Source: CAMTUH01 sp947084935 (GTDB lineage: Bacteria; Pseudomonadota; Gammaproteobacteria; Coxiellales; Coxiellaceae). Taken from it: DNA of 64,000 nucleotides. This document shows, piece by piece, positions 1 through 8,476 of the stretch (within the stretch, counting starts at the first letter, position 1; the number at the start of each line of letters is the position of its first letter). The position numbers were made by a program, and so were the translations under genes. The notes below the pieces were generated by a model that worked only from the letters and a program-made list of their open reading frames with translations, did not search any database and was not told where the DNA came from. The stretch is taken from the NCBI GenBank assembly GCA_947084935.1, contig CAMTUH010000001.1:124001-188000 (forward strand), written 5' to 3'.

Positions 1-417
1 GGGTCGAACCATTAACAAGGAGACGAATATTTTTTCTTTTTCTTTTAATTTACGGATCTTTTCATTGGTCAGCAGAAGGAAATTTTTGTCCGCGTAAGAT
101 TTTGGATCTATTTTTACGATCTTTTCTAACGTTTCTTTTGCTTTTTGATAATATTCTATTTCGCTGTAAATTTTTGCTAGATTACGCAGCAAGGTGAGAT
201 TGTTAGGATCAATCGAAAGACCGCGGTAAATTAACGAAATTTCTTGATAATAGATTCTATCGCTTGATCTTGAACGTTGATGCAGCTGGGCGATGATCCG
301 ATCAATTTGTTTTTTTTGTTCGGTCGTTTTTGAAAGGGCGGGTGAAGGTAAGAGCAATAAGAGGATAAGAGTGCTTAATATGCCGTATATTCGTACCCTT
401 CCTGTGCCTGATAGCAT
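1..417 (-). CDS. TPR-like periplasmic protein, C-terminal part missing
   Basis: The reading frame is open from an ATG at 415-417 to the window edge (139 codons, no stop), so the 3' end lies outside. The N-terminus has a hydrophobic segment of mostly Leu and Ile at about residues 10-28 ending in Pro-Ser-Pro-Ala-Leu-Ser, which looks like a signal peptide. It is followed by a charged helical region and a tetratricopeptide-like stretch (about residues 60-110) with the pattern YxxISLIYRGLSIDPNN and YYQKAKETLEKIVKIDP, typical of TPR helices ending in a D-P turn. TPR proteins act as scaffolds; no specific partner can be named. Length beyond the edge is unknown. Confidence 0.7.
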   Translation of the reverse strand, partial: MLSGTGRVRIYGILSTLILLLLLPSPALSKTTEQKKQIDRIIAQLHQRSRSSDRIYYQEISLIYRGLSIDPNNLTLLRNLAKIYSEIEYYQKAKETLEKIVKIDPKSYADKNFLLLTNEKIRKLKEKEKIFVSLLMVRP

Positions 418-452
418 AGACGCCAGTCCTTACGATCATTCGTCACTAGTGT

Positions 453-547
453 AACACAGGAATTCCTTGATTTCGCAGTAACGTAGGTTGGGCTGAATGA
501 AATGAAGCCCAACAATTAATTCGTTGGGCTTCGAAGCTCAGCCCAAC
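453..547. repeat. Palindromic interspersed repeat A, copy 1
   Basis: An inverted repeat built around GTTGGGCT and AGCCCAAC. The 54 bases at 483-536 are identical to 20898-20951. The flank at 461-480 (aattccttgatttcgcagta) resembles the ends of the repeat B copies. The stop codon of the small secreted protein to the right (538-540) lies inside this element. Confidence 0.85.
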
Positions 548-990
548 GGCTGCTGGGGGGGTTGCAGAGCTGCTTCGATGTAACTTTGCAGGGTACCCAT
601 GTCGTTGTTAAACGGATAATGGTAGATCGATTTCTCCAGTGCGCAGTGAAAGGTTGGTGTTGCCTTGCAATCATGAATAGCCGGCATCATCCCTTCGAGA
701 GTACCCGCAAGACCGTACCATTGTATGGTAAAAGAAGCGGGCCCCGATAGACAAGAAGCTTGGGCGCTTATGGGCAAGCGGGAGCAAATTATTGCTGCGG
801 TTGCAGAGACGTCTTGAGCAAAGAAAGATTTCCAGCTTTCTGCGGCGTCTGGTGTCAATGTGGGTGCGTTTCCCCGGTATTGCGAATCGAAATGCTCAAA
901 TTGCACTACTTGTTTCGGTAGTGCTGCTACGGCGCCCAGAAGAGGAGTTAATGCCAATAGCGCCAAACTGAGGAGGGTAAACTTTTTCAT
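538..990 (-). CDS. Small secreted protein of unknown function
   Basis: I do not recognise a family. The likely start is the ATG at 988-990 (150 residues), because it begins a classic signal peptide: MKKFTLLSLALLALTPLLG then Ala-rich. An upstream in-frame start at 1026 would put 12 hydrophilic residues ahead of it. The mature part contains four Cys in two spaced groups (ICSRLPISAQASC and DCKATPTFHC), which fits two disulfide bonds in the periplasm. The C-terminal residues PLG and the stop codon come from the edge of palindromic repeat A, so the original C-terminus may have been altered by repeat insertion. It lies alone between the TPR gene and the sugar locus. Confidence 0.65.
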   Translation of the reverse strand: MKKFTLLSLALLALTPLLGAVAALPKQVVQFEHFDSQYRGNAPTLTPDAAESWKSFFAQDVSATAAIICSRLPISAQASCLSGPASFTIQWYGLAGTLEGMMPAIHDCKATPTFHCALEKSIYHYPFNNDMGTLQSYIEAALQPPQQPLG

Positions 991-1118
991 AGTTGCAGGC
1001 TCTTGTTGTGGGTGATTCTTAATCAATAGTCGGCGAGTAGTAGTCTAGCGCAGAAAATAAACAAATTCCACCGCGGCCTAGCGAAATGTCAACAGCCCCC
1101 AACTAATTGATTTTAATA

Positions 1119-2360
1119 TTATTTGGTCTGCTTTTCCGAAGGTAAGCATCGGGTCTGGGAAAACTTACGGACAAACTGGGTAACGATATAGCGTCCGATC
1201 GGGAGGCTGGAGGTGGCCGCGGGGGAGGGGGCGTTGCAGGTATGCAGGCTGCGGTTCGATTCCACGAATAAAAAATCCTGGATAAATTTGCCGGTTTTGT
1301 CGACGGCTTGGGCGCGAACTCCCGCCGGGTATCGGCTGAAATCTGGGCGTTTGATGTTTGGAAAATACTTTTGTACGGTTTTCAAATAATGCCTTTTGAA
1401 TACCGAAGAACGAAATTCATCGATGGTGTTGCTGAAATTTTTCAGAATCAGTTTCCATGCCGGCCAATAAGTACAAATCTCAGCGCAATCTTTAATATTA
1501 ATTTTTTTCCAGGTGTAGCCTTCTCGGGCGAAGGCCAATACCGCCGTTGGGCCCACCGTCACGTAATTAGTAATTTGCGGAGTAAAATGCACACCTAAAA
1601 AAGGCAGTGCGGGATTTGGGACAGGATATATTAAGTGTTTGATGTACTCATCATACGCTGGGCTCAAACGAAAATATTCTCCACGAAACGGAACGATTTT
1701 AAAATCGGCATTCAGCCCGTTCATTTTGACGAGTCGATCGGCATACAATCCCGCACACGTAATTAAATAACCACTGGTATAAACGTTCTTATTCGTTCGA
1801 GTAACAATATCGCGTGCGGATTCCGTAATGCTTACTACTTTTTCCTCATAAAAAATGCGTCCCCCTTGTTGTTCAAAGAGCTCGGCGTATTTTTTACACA
1901 CTTGGCGCCAATTAACAATACCGGTTTCTTTTACAAAAAAAGCACCCGCGGTGCGCAGTCCGGGTTGCATTTTTTGCGTGTCCGAAATACTCAGTTTTTC
2001 CACGGTTAAACTATTTTGTGTGCACCGCTCAATCAGCGCTTGCATCCAGATCAATTCTTGTTGATTCGTTGCCGTAATTAATTTGCCCGGTACTTTGAAG
2101 GGAATACGGTGTTCCGTACAAAATGCTTTTATATCCCGGCAACCCTCCAGACAGAATTGTGCTTTTAAGCTGCCGGGCTGATAATACACGCCGGCGTGAA
2201 TGACACCGCTGTTACGACCGGTTTGATGCAAACCCAGTTCGGGTTCTTTTTCTAAAACAGCAACGCGTAGGGTTTTGTCGTGTTTCAACAGCTGAAATGC
2301 CGTTGAAAAACCGATAATTCCACCACCGATGATGATTACGTCGTAATAGGTGTTTTCCAT
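1119..2360 (-). CDS. lhgO: FAD-dependent oxidoreductase, L-2-hydroxyglutarate oxidase family
   Basis: 413 residues, usual length for LhgO (YgaF). The N-terminus has the dinucleotide-binding motif IIGGGIIG (about residues 10-17) followed by the DAO-family acidic residue in VLEKEPELG and then HQTGRNSGVIHAGVYY, a strongly conserved block of this family. LhgO oxidises L-2-hydroxyglutarate to 2-oxoglutarate with FAD and passes electrons to the respiratory chain. The gene overlaps the ABC ATPase gene upstream by 25 bases, so it is the last gene of an SDR-permease-ATPase-oxidase operon. In a polysaccharide operon it may act on another 2-hydroxyacid or a sugar acid. That alternative is inference from position only; the sequence itself is a good LhgO match. 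Confidence 0.75.
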   Translation of the reverse strand: MENTYYDVIIIGGGIIGFSTAFQLLKHDKTLRVAVLEKEPELGLHQTGRNSGVIHAGVYYQPGSLKAQFCLEGCRDIKAFCTEHRIPFKVPGKLITATNQQELIWMQALIERCTQNSLTVEKLSISDTQKMQPGLRTAGAFFVKETGIVNWRQVCKKYAELFEQQGGRIFYEEKVVSITESARDIVTRTNKNVYTSGYLITCAGLYADRLVKMNGLNADFKIVPFRGEYFRLSPAYDEYIKHLIYPVPNPALPFLGVHFTPQITNYVTVGPTAVLAFAREGYTWKKINIKDCAEICTYWPAWKLILKNFSNTIDEFRSSVFKRHYLKTVQKYFPNIKRPDFSRYPAGVRAQAVDKTGKFIQDFLFVESNRSLHTCNAPSPAATSSLPIGRYIVTQFVRKFSQTRCLPSEKQTK

Positions 2361-3103
2361 AATGGGTTGTTTTCATAAATAGAAATAACTTCATCAACAT
2401 CGCCAAATGCTTTAACTCGACCACGCTCCAACAGCAAGGCTTTGTTGCACAGTTCTCTGATTAAAGTTTCAGAGTGAGAAGCTAAAACAAGAGTTTTAAT
2501 TCCGGAATAAAAATTATTCAGGCGCTTTTCTGCTTTTTCAGCAAAATTGGCATCACCCGCGCCAATGCCTTCATCCATTAATAAAATATCCGGCTCAAGG
2601 GCTGTGGCTAAAGCGAAGCTCAAGCGAGTTAACATCCCCGAAGAATAAGTGCGTAAGGGCAAGTGAATAAAATCGCCCAGCTCGCTAAATTCAATGATCT
2701 CTTTTCGTTTCTCGGCTATTTCTCGTTTTGTCATCCCGAGAAACATGCTAATGGAGCGAATATTCTCTACCCCCGTATCATCAAGATCCATGCCCAGATT
2801 AATGTTGAATAATGAAGTCACCCGACCTCGGCAAATATAGTGACCTTGAGTGGGTCTATAAATATGGGCTAACAGTCTCAAGAGGGTAGTTTTCCCAGCA
2901 CCGTTATGGCCGATCAGTCCAACGCGATCACCGGCTTGTAAGGAAAATGAAATATCGCGCAATGCGTTTACGTAAACTTTTTTATTTTTATTTCGGCTTA
3001 TTTCCCCACCTAAGCGATTTGCCAAAGAATTCCGAAAACTTCGTCTGGCATCGAAGACGGGAATTTCAACAGAGACGTTTTGCAATTCGATATAATTTTT
3101 CAT
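2336..3103 (-). CDS. Polysaccharide ABC transporter ATP-binding protein (Wzt/KpsT type)
   Basis: Nucleotide-binding subunit for export of O-antigen or capsule across the inner membrane. Walker A GHNGAGKTT is at about residues 65-73, the ABC signature YSSGM at 153-157, Walker B ILLMDE at 173-178 and the H-loop LASHSE near 210. The start at 3101-3103 is preferred because it overlaps the permease stop as ATGA; a TTG two codons upstream is also possible. At 255 residues it lacks the C-terminal carbohydrate-binding domain that some Wzt proteins carry, so export need not depend on a terminal cap sugar. It is encoded between the permease and the LhgO-like gene in one leftward operon. Confidence 0.88.
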   Translation of the reverse strand: MKNYIELQNVSVEIPVFDARRSFRNSLANRLGGEISRNKNKKVYVNALRDISFSLQAGDRVGLIGHNGAGKTTLLRLLAHIYRPTQGHYICRGRVTSLFNINLGMDLDDTGVENIRSISMFLGMTKREIAEKRKEIIEFSELGDFIHLPLRTYSSGMLTRLSFALATALEPDILLMDEGIGAGDANFAEKAEKRLNNFYSGIKTLVLASHSETLIRELCNKALLLERGRVKAFGDVDEVISIYENNPLWKTPITT

Positions 3104-3960
3104 AGCCAATAAATTAATTTATTATAATTTCGTCCTAAACTAATCATGGTAAGTGTCCAGCCGAGTAAGAGGATTACAATATCTGCGACCCAACTGATGA
3201 GGTGTGCCTGTTCGCCCAATAACGGGTAACGGACTACACTGACAAAATGATACATCGGATTAAGATTGATGGTAAGCAAGGCAACTTTACCCGATCCTAG
3301 CTGAGATTCCGACCAAAATATAGGGGTAATAAACATCGCAATTTGCAAAATGCTGATAACAATCTGCTGAATGTCGCGCAGTCGGGTGCATATTAACCCG
3401 AGTGCAATTGCAATCCAGCTGCAGTTCAAGACCAGCAAAATAAAGCCGGGAAGGGCTAACCACGTATTTGGAGTGACGTGAATATGGAACATAAATGCAA
3501 CGACAAGGAAAACAACCAGCTGATGGAAAAAGACCATCACATTACGAGAGACCACTAAAGCCGCATAAAAACTATAAGGCAAGGAAATTTGCTTCATGTG
3601 GCTTTCCGCGGCAGTAAAAGTGGTGCACGATTCAGTGAGTGTGGTTGAAAAGAAAATCCAGGTTATGTACCCAGACGCAAAAAAAGGCAGATAATCGTGA
3701 ATCTCGCGATGCCACAGCGTGGAAAATAAAACTCCCATGCTGCTTATAAATATCGCAATACTTAAGGTCGCCCAAAAAGGGCCGATGAGCGTTCTCCGGT
3801 AACGTCGGCGTATGTCCGCATACGCCATGTAAAGCCACAGGCTCCATTTTTTAGAAGCCGTAAAATAATCCAAAGCGCCAATATAAAAAGGGGAGTAGGG
3901 CTTCTCAGCCGGTAGAGGCTGTTCCGAATCTTGTGCCAATGTATCGGTGACTTTATTCAT
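3100..3960 (-). CDS. Polysaccharide ABC-2 transporter permease (Wzm/KpsM type)
   Basis: Integral membrane partner of the ATPase gene that follows (ATGA overlap). It has about six hydrophobic segments and the family hallmarks near the N-terminus: a YMAYADIRRRYRRT amphipathic stretch followed by IGPFWATLSIAIF, typical of ABC-2 sugar exporters (RfbA, Wzm, TagG). The ATG at 3958-3960 is chosen because AGGA lies just upstream and it clears the preceding SDR stop by 11 bases. A further in-frame start at 4020 would overlap that gene. Together with the ATPase it implies ABC-dependent rather than Wzy-dependent export of the polysaccharide. Confidence 0.88.
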   Translation of the reverse strand: MNKVTDTLAQDSEQPLPAEKPYSPFYIGALDYFTASKKWSLWLYMAYADIRRRYRRTLIGPFWATLSIAIFISSMGVLFSTLWHREIHDYLPFFASGYITWIFFSTTLTESCTTFTAAESHMKQISLPYSFYAALVVSRNVMVFFHQLVVFLVVAFMFHIHVTPNTWLALPGFILLVLNCSWIAIALGLICTRLRDIQQIVISILQIAMFITPIFWSESQLGSGKVALLTINLNPMYHFVSVVRYPLLGEQAHLISWVADIVILLLGWTLTMISLGRNYNKLIYWL

Positions 3961-3971
3961 CCGTGGGTGTC

Positions 3972-4721
3972 CTAATTGGTATAGCTCATGCCTTCGCCCG
4001 CATCGATGGGCAACATACAACCACTAAATAGTGGGCTTTTTTGGTCGCATAATGTTTTTATGATGAGAAAGAATTCTCTCGCATCCATCATTCGTTTCGA
4101 GGGTAATGACTTGCTATAGTCCTCAAATTCACTGAGCTTTCCATTTTTAAAATGAAACATATTGTTTCCTTCCGCAATAAAACTTCCCGGAGAAATCCCC
4201 GTCACCACGATGCCGGTGGCCGCTAGTGCTCTTCCTAGGCTCCGGACATAAGCGGCTAAAGCGGCTTTTGCCGTGTTGTAGCCGACCGAACCCTGTGCGG
4301 CATGAGCAGCAGTTGAGCCCACGTGAATGATGACCCCACTGCGACGGTCCAACATTTTGGGCACTAATCGGTCGTTTATTTGGACAGCAGCTATCAAATT
4401 AATGTCCAATAATCGGCGCAGTTCTTGCCGGGATAATAAGGGGTCGTGTATTTTGAACCCGCCTCCAGCGCAATGGATAATAACATCGGGTATAAAATTT
4501 ATTTCCAATAAATGAGTCAGTACCTGATCCAACTCATCTTCACGAGCAAAATCCACTGCGTATATTCTGTTGGGATGTGACAGCTCGGCTTGGAGAGCGA
4601 GAAGTTTTTCTTGTGACTGGGACAATAAGCATAAATCTGCTGCCAAATCAGACAGCCATAAGCTTAATGCTTTACCCAGACCTGAACCCGCACCGGTGAT
4701 TAATATTTTTTTGTCGTCCAC
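3972..4721 (-). CDS. Short-chain dehydrogenase/reductase (SDR)
   Basis: 249 residues, classical SDR size. The cofactor motif TGAGSGLG is at residues 9-16, and the NAG-like motif appears as HCAGGG (83-88). The catalytic Ser136, Tyr148 and Lys152 (YNTAK) are all present. The C-terminal region ends in PIDAGEGMSYTN, similar to the end of 3-oxoacyl reductases. It would be an NAD(P)H-dependent oxidoreductase of a hydroxyl or keto group. As first gene of the operon with the polysaccharide ABC exporter it probably modifies a sugar or a lipid precursor; the substrate cannot be told from sequence. Confidence 0.8.
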   Translation of the reverse strand: MDDKKILITGAGSGLGKALSLWLSDLAADLCLLSQSQEKLLALQAELSHPNRIYAVDFAREDELDQVLTHLLEINFIPDVIIHCAGGGFKIHDPLLSRQELRRLLDINLIAAVQINDRLVPKMLDRRSGVIIHVGSTAAHAAQGSVGYNTAKAALAAYVRSLGRALAATGIVVTGISPGSFIAEGNNMFHFKNGKLSEFEDYSKSLPSKRMMDAREFFLIIKTLCDQKSPLFSGCMLPIDAGEGMSYTN

Positions 4722-4918
4722 AAACGCAACTCACAAGTCCATTTTTTATACAAAAAGTAATTTCTAATGATCAAGGTTATCAATTCCTTGCTAGCCAAGC
4801 AATACTACGGTACTTGTGGTGAAACGCTTGCGTCTGTTATCTTAATCTTTTATATTCTCTTGTGTTCAATTTTAAGCTATCTTGAGCACTAAATTTTGCA
4901 TGAATTATAAATTAAAGA
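4722..4918. promoter_or_regulatory. Divergent intergenic region
   Basis: 197 AT-rich bases between the leftward SDR-exporter operon and the rightward glycosyltransferase-aminotransferase operon. Both operons must start here, so promoters for each strand are expected. I could not assign -35/-10 boxes with confidence and saw no clear operator palindrome. Confidence 0.4.
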
Positions 4919-6100
4919 ATGATCAATCTCAGAAGCAAAATTGAAATCCATGGTTGGAGTTGGCTCGTACGACGAATACTTCGCGAAATTTTGCAGCCGG
5001 TTACCCGGGTAGGAAAATGGCTGAAACCCTTCAGTTTTCTGGTTTACGGGGTGCTGTGTAAACCAATCGATGCCTGTAACTACCTTCGCTTAAGATCGAA
5101 AAAAAAATCAATGAACGCTTTATATTTTTTTTATGATCTTGAGGTTGAGCCAATCACGTACAATTTTTGTTGGGCTTTAGCCATCGCGGAAGCGAGGCGT
5201 AAGAAATATCAGTTGTCTGAACTGAAAATTATTATTGTGCCGGGGTTATCTCGTGGATTAAGAATAGAAGACCCTGATTACCAAGCCGTTGTGGACGATG
5301 ATGCGCGGTGGTGGCGTATTTACTCTATTTTGCTGCCCATGGCCATGCTCCTGCCTAATCGCCCCAGCATTTATTTTCATGCTTCACGGCAAGAGGCATT
5401 GTTATGGATGAAAGAACAGGCCCGATATATATACCCCGATAAGTATAATGTCACTTTTCCAACGACACACCAAATGCGCGACGCTATGCACTTTAATGAA
5501 GATTTTATGGCCTTTCAAGCAACCCCAAAAGCGAGCGCCTACGTGTCTGAATGGTTGAAGCAACACGCGAATAATCGAAAAGTCATTGTCATTACCCTCA
5601 GGCAATACGATTATACGATAGAGAGAAACAGTAACATCGATGCGTGGGCTGCATTTGCACATAAACTCGATAAAGAAGAATTTTTCATTGTTATTGTTCC
5701 GGATACGGAAAAAGCCTTTCGTGGGTTACCTGAGCCGCTTCAAGATTTTATGTCCCTCGAAGCAGCGTGCTGGAACGTCGGTATCCGTGCCGCCCTGTAT
5801 GAGTTGGCGTATTTAAATTTAGGTGTCAATACCGGTCCTATGTCACTGTGTTGGTTGAATGCGCGTTGTCGCTATATCACATTTAAAATGGTTACTCGGG
5901 GGCCGTCTCCCGCGTCATTAGAAAAAATGTTGGAAAACGGCTTTAAACCCAATGAAGCGCCCACTTTTGCCAATCCTCTCCAGCGTTGGGTATGGGAGGA
6001 TGACGAGGAAAAAATCATATCGCGAGAATTCAATGTAATGTGCCAACGGTTAGAAAATAAAAACAGTCGACAGGAGCGAGAGCCTGCCACTATAATGTAA
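4919..6100 (+). CDS. Putative glycosyltransferase (GT-B-like)
   Basis: 393 residues. The C-terminal half has Rossmann-like strands (NRKVIVITLRQY, EFFIVIVPDTEKAF) and the sequence NLGVNTGPMSLCWLNAR. This resembles the donor-site loop of GT9 heptosyltransferases (TGPxHLA), but the match is weak. The N-terminal half is basic with amphipathic segments, consistent with a protein that sits on the inner face of the membrane. It is first in a rightward operon followed 22 bases later by two sugar aminotransferases, which supports a role in adding a sugar to LPS. Alternative: a processing enzyme of unknown activity. Confidence 0.45.
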   Translation: MINLRSKIEIHGWSWLVRRILREILQPVTRVGKWLKPFSFLVYGVLCKPIDACNYLRLRSKKKSMNALYFFYDLEVEPITYNFCWALAIAEARRKKYQLSELKIIIVPGLSRGLRIEDPDYQAVVDDDARWWRIYSILLPMAMLLPNRPSIYFHASRQEALLWMKEQARYIYPDKYNVTFPTTHQMRDAMHFNEDFMAFQATPKASAYVSEWLKQHANNRKVIVITLRQYDYTIERNSNIDAWAAFAHKLDKEEFFIVIVPDTEKAFRGLPEPLQDFMSLEAACWNVGIRAALYELAYLNLGVNTGPMSLCWLNARCRYITFKMVTRGPSPASLEKMLENGFKPNEAPTFANPLQRWVWEDDEEKIISREFNVMCQRLENKNSRQEREPATIM

Positions 6101-6122
6101 GGCCCTAATTTGGGAGCAATTC

Positions 6123-7271
6123 ATGCCTATACTTTTTTCAGCGCTTGATCAACAACACGCGCAGTTACTTCCCGAAATATTAACTTCGCTTGAAAGTGTT
6201 TTGCGAGAAGCTCATTTTGTTTTAGGAAAATCCGTTTCAGAATTTGAAAAAAAGTTCGCAAATTATCACGGTAGCTCATTCGCGATAGGTGTCAACTCGG
6301 GTACCGATGCGTTAATTTTGTCATTACGTGCGTTGGATATTGGTGAGGGTGATGAAGTCATCACTACAGCCAATACTTTTATTACAACGGTAAGCAGCAT
6401 TGCCTTAGTGGGAGCGACTCCCGTGTTGGTCGATGTGGGTGCTGATGATAATATCGATGTGGGCCAAATCGAAAAGCACATTTCGGGAAAAACTAAAGCG
6501 ATACTTCCCGTACATTGGACCGGTAGGCCGTGTAATATGGAACAACTGGTTAAGCTTGCTAAGAAACATAATCTAGAAATTATTGAGGATTGTGCTCAGG
6601 CGGTTTCTGCAAAATATAAAGGACAACGGGTAGGGACATTTGGTCGGTTAGGTTGTTTTAGTTTACATCCCTATAAAACATTAAACGCGTGTGGGGACGG
6701 AGGTATCATCATTACAAATGACGCTTCACTTGCGGATAAAATTCGTGTGCTGAGACAAAACGGATTATCTGCCGATGGTACCTGTCATTATTGGAGTAAC
6801 AACTCACGCTTGGATACCGTCCAGGCAGCCATTTTAAATATAAAATTTAAGTATTTTGAAGAATGGACAAAGCATCGCATTGAAATTGCCGCCTATTATT
6901 CAGAACAATTAAGAGATGTGTCGCAAATCATTACTCCAGCCATTTCCGATGATGAGTATTATTCCGTGTTTCACACGTATATTATTAAAGCGGAAAGACG
7001 CGATGAGTTGAAAGAGTTCTTGCGCGATCAAGGAATTGAAACTCGGATTCACTATCAAGTGCCTATTTATAGGCAGCCAGTAGCCGTTAAAAAACTGCGG
7101 TGTCGTCCAGAAGATTTTCCCCATATGGAGCGCGTGTCACAACGCGCCTTATCATTGCCCATTTACCCAGAGCTCGATTTAACACAACAAAAAGATATCA
7201 TCGAAAAAATAAAAGCATTTTATTCTTTTTCAAAATTAAAAAATGAAAAAAATGTTCATTGTGTTTCCTGA
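6123..7271 (+). CDS. DegT/DnrJ/EryC1/StrS-family sugar aminotransferase (copy 1)
   Basis: PLP-dependent enzyme of fold type I that transaminates a keto nucleotide sugar. The N-terminus carries the family pattern GVNSGTDALILSLRAL (56-71) and GDEVITTANTFITT (76-89). EDCAQAV is at 155-161 and the Schiff-base Lys185 is in SLHPYKTLNACGDGG. Length (382) is typical. RBS GGGAGC precedes the ATG. A paralogue follows 21 bases downstream. Together they imply one or two amino sugars in the polysaccharide. Which keto-sugar is used (3-keto or 4-keto) cannot be decided here. Confidence 0.85.
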   Translation: MPILFSALDQQHAQLLPEILTSLESVLREAHFVLGKSVSEFEKKFANYHGSSFAIGVNSGTDALILSLRALDIGEGDEVITTANTFITTVSSIALVGATPVLVDVGADDNIDVGQIEKHISGKTKAILPVHWTGRPCNMEQLVKLAKKHNLEIIEDCAQAVSAKYKGQRVGTFGRLGCFSLHPYKTLNACGDGGIIITNDASLADKIRVLRQNGLSADGTCHYWSNNSRLDTVQAAILNIKFKYFEEWTKHRIEIAAYYSEQLRDVSQIITPAISDDEYYSVFHTYIIKAERRDELKEFLRDQGIETRIHYQVPIYRQPVAVKKLRCRPEDFPHMERVSQRALSLPIYPELDLTQQKDIIEKIKAFYSFSKLKNEKNVHCVS

Positions 7272-7292
7272 TTTTAAAGGAGGTATTAACTC

Positions 7293-8456
7293 ATGCAGGT
7301 GCCGTATTCTTATTTAGAACGTCAATTTTCTGATATTGAACCTTATTTAAATGATCTTCGTGAATTTGTCAAAACGGCTGATTTTACGTTGGGTGCTGAA
7401 TTAGAAAAATTTGAGAAGCGTTTTGCCCAATTGCACAATGCACCCCATGCCATTGGTGTTGGGACCGGTACTGATGCGTTGGCCATGTCTTTTAAAATGC
7501 TGAATATAGGGGTGGGTGATGAAGTCATTACTTGTGCGAATACCTTTATCGCATCCGTAGGCGCTATTGTTCAAGCCGGCGCAACTCCTGTGCTCGTTGA
7601 CAGTGAGAATGGTTATGTCATTGACACTTCAAAAATCGAAGCCGCAATTACGGATAAAACGAAAGCCATCATGCCCGTACACTACACCGGCAATATTGCC
7701 GACATGCCGGCCATCGCTAAAATCGCTGCAAAACACGATCTTCACATCGTCGAAGACGCCTGTCAGACCATTTTGGGACGAATTAATAATCAATACGTGG
7801 GCAGTTGGGGAAAATTTGCGTGCTTTAGCTTGCACCCGCTTAAAAATTTAAACGTTTGGTCGGATGCCGGAGTTATTATTACTCATTCAGATGAATACGC
7901 AGAAAAACTGCGACGTTACCGAAATCACGGCTTGATTGATCGCGATGTTTGTGTTGAATATGGCATTAATTGTCGGATGGATACGATTCAGGCGGTTATT
8001 GCTAATCGACTGATCAATCAACTGGAGAACATTACTGAAAAACGTCGAGCCATTGCGCATTTGTACGATCGATCATTTTCGGATTTATCAGAATTTATCG
8101 ATATTCCGGTGCGCCGCGAAGGGGTATACCACGTTTTCCATATTTATGTATTACGCGTAAAGCACCGCGATCAGCTGTTCCAATTTTTAAAAAATAAGGG
8201 TGTTGAGGTAAAAATACATTACCCCATTCCGATGCATTTGCAGCCGGCTGCAAAAAATCTGGGTTATAAAAAAGGTACTTTCCCGATGGCTGAGCGACAC
8301 GGGCAAGAAGTGATAACGTTGCCCGCCCATCCCTATTTAACGCAAGAAGAAATTCACTATACCATTGAAAAAGTCAGAGAGTTTTATCTTAAAGCGCATT
8401 ACAAAACAGTTGATACGTCCGCGCAGACTCAGAAGCATTCTGTCCGTAATGTTTAA
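7293..8456 (+). CDS. DegT/DnrJ/EryC1/StrS-family sugar aminotransferase (copy 2)
   Basis: 387 residues, clearly paralogous to the preceding gene: GVGTGTDALAMSFKML (55-70), GDEVITCANTFIAS, EDACQTI (154-160) and the PLP Lys184 in SLHPLKNLNVWSDAG. A strong ribosome-binding site (aaaggaggt) lies just ahead of the ATG. The many differences around the active-site loops suggest the two copies act on different substrates rather than being a recent dosage duplication (inference). Confidence 0.85.
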   Translation: MQVPYSYLERQFSDIEPYLNDLREFVKTADFTLGAELEKFEKRFAQLHNAPHAIGVGTGTDALAMSFKMLNIGVGDEVITCANTFIASVGAIVQAGATPVLVDSENGYVIDTSKIEAAITDKTKAIMPVHYTGNIADMPAIAKIAAKHDLHIVEDACQTILGRINNQYVGSWGKFACFSLHPLKNLNVWSDAGVIITHSDEYAEKLRRYRNHGLIDRDVCVEYGINCRMDTIQAVIANRLINQLENITEKRRAIAHLYDRSFSDLSEFIDIPVRREGVYHVFHIYVLRVKHRDQLFQFLKNKGVEVKIHYPIPMHLQPAAKNLGYKKGTFPMAERHGQEVITLPAHPYLTQEEIHYTIEKVREFYLKAHYKTVDTSAQTQKHSVRNV

Positions 8457-8476
8457 TAAATGCAATAAGGATTCAG

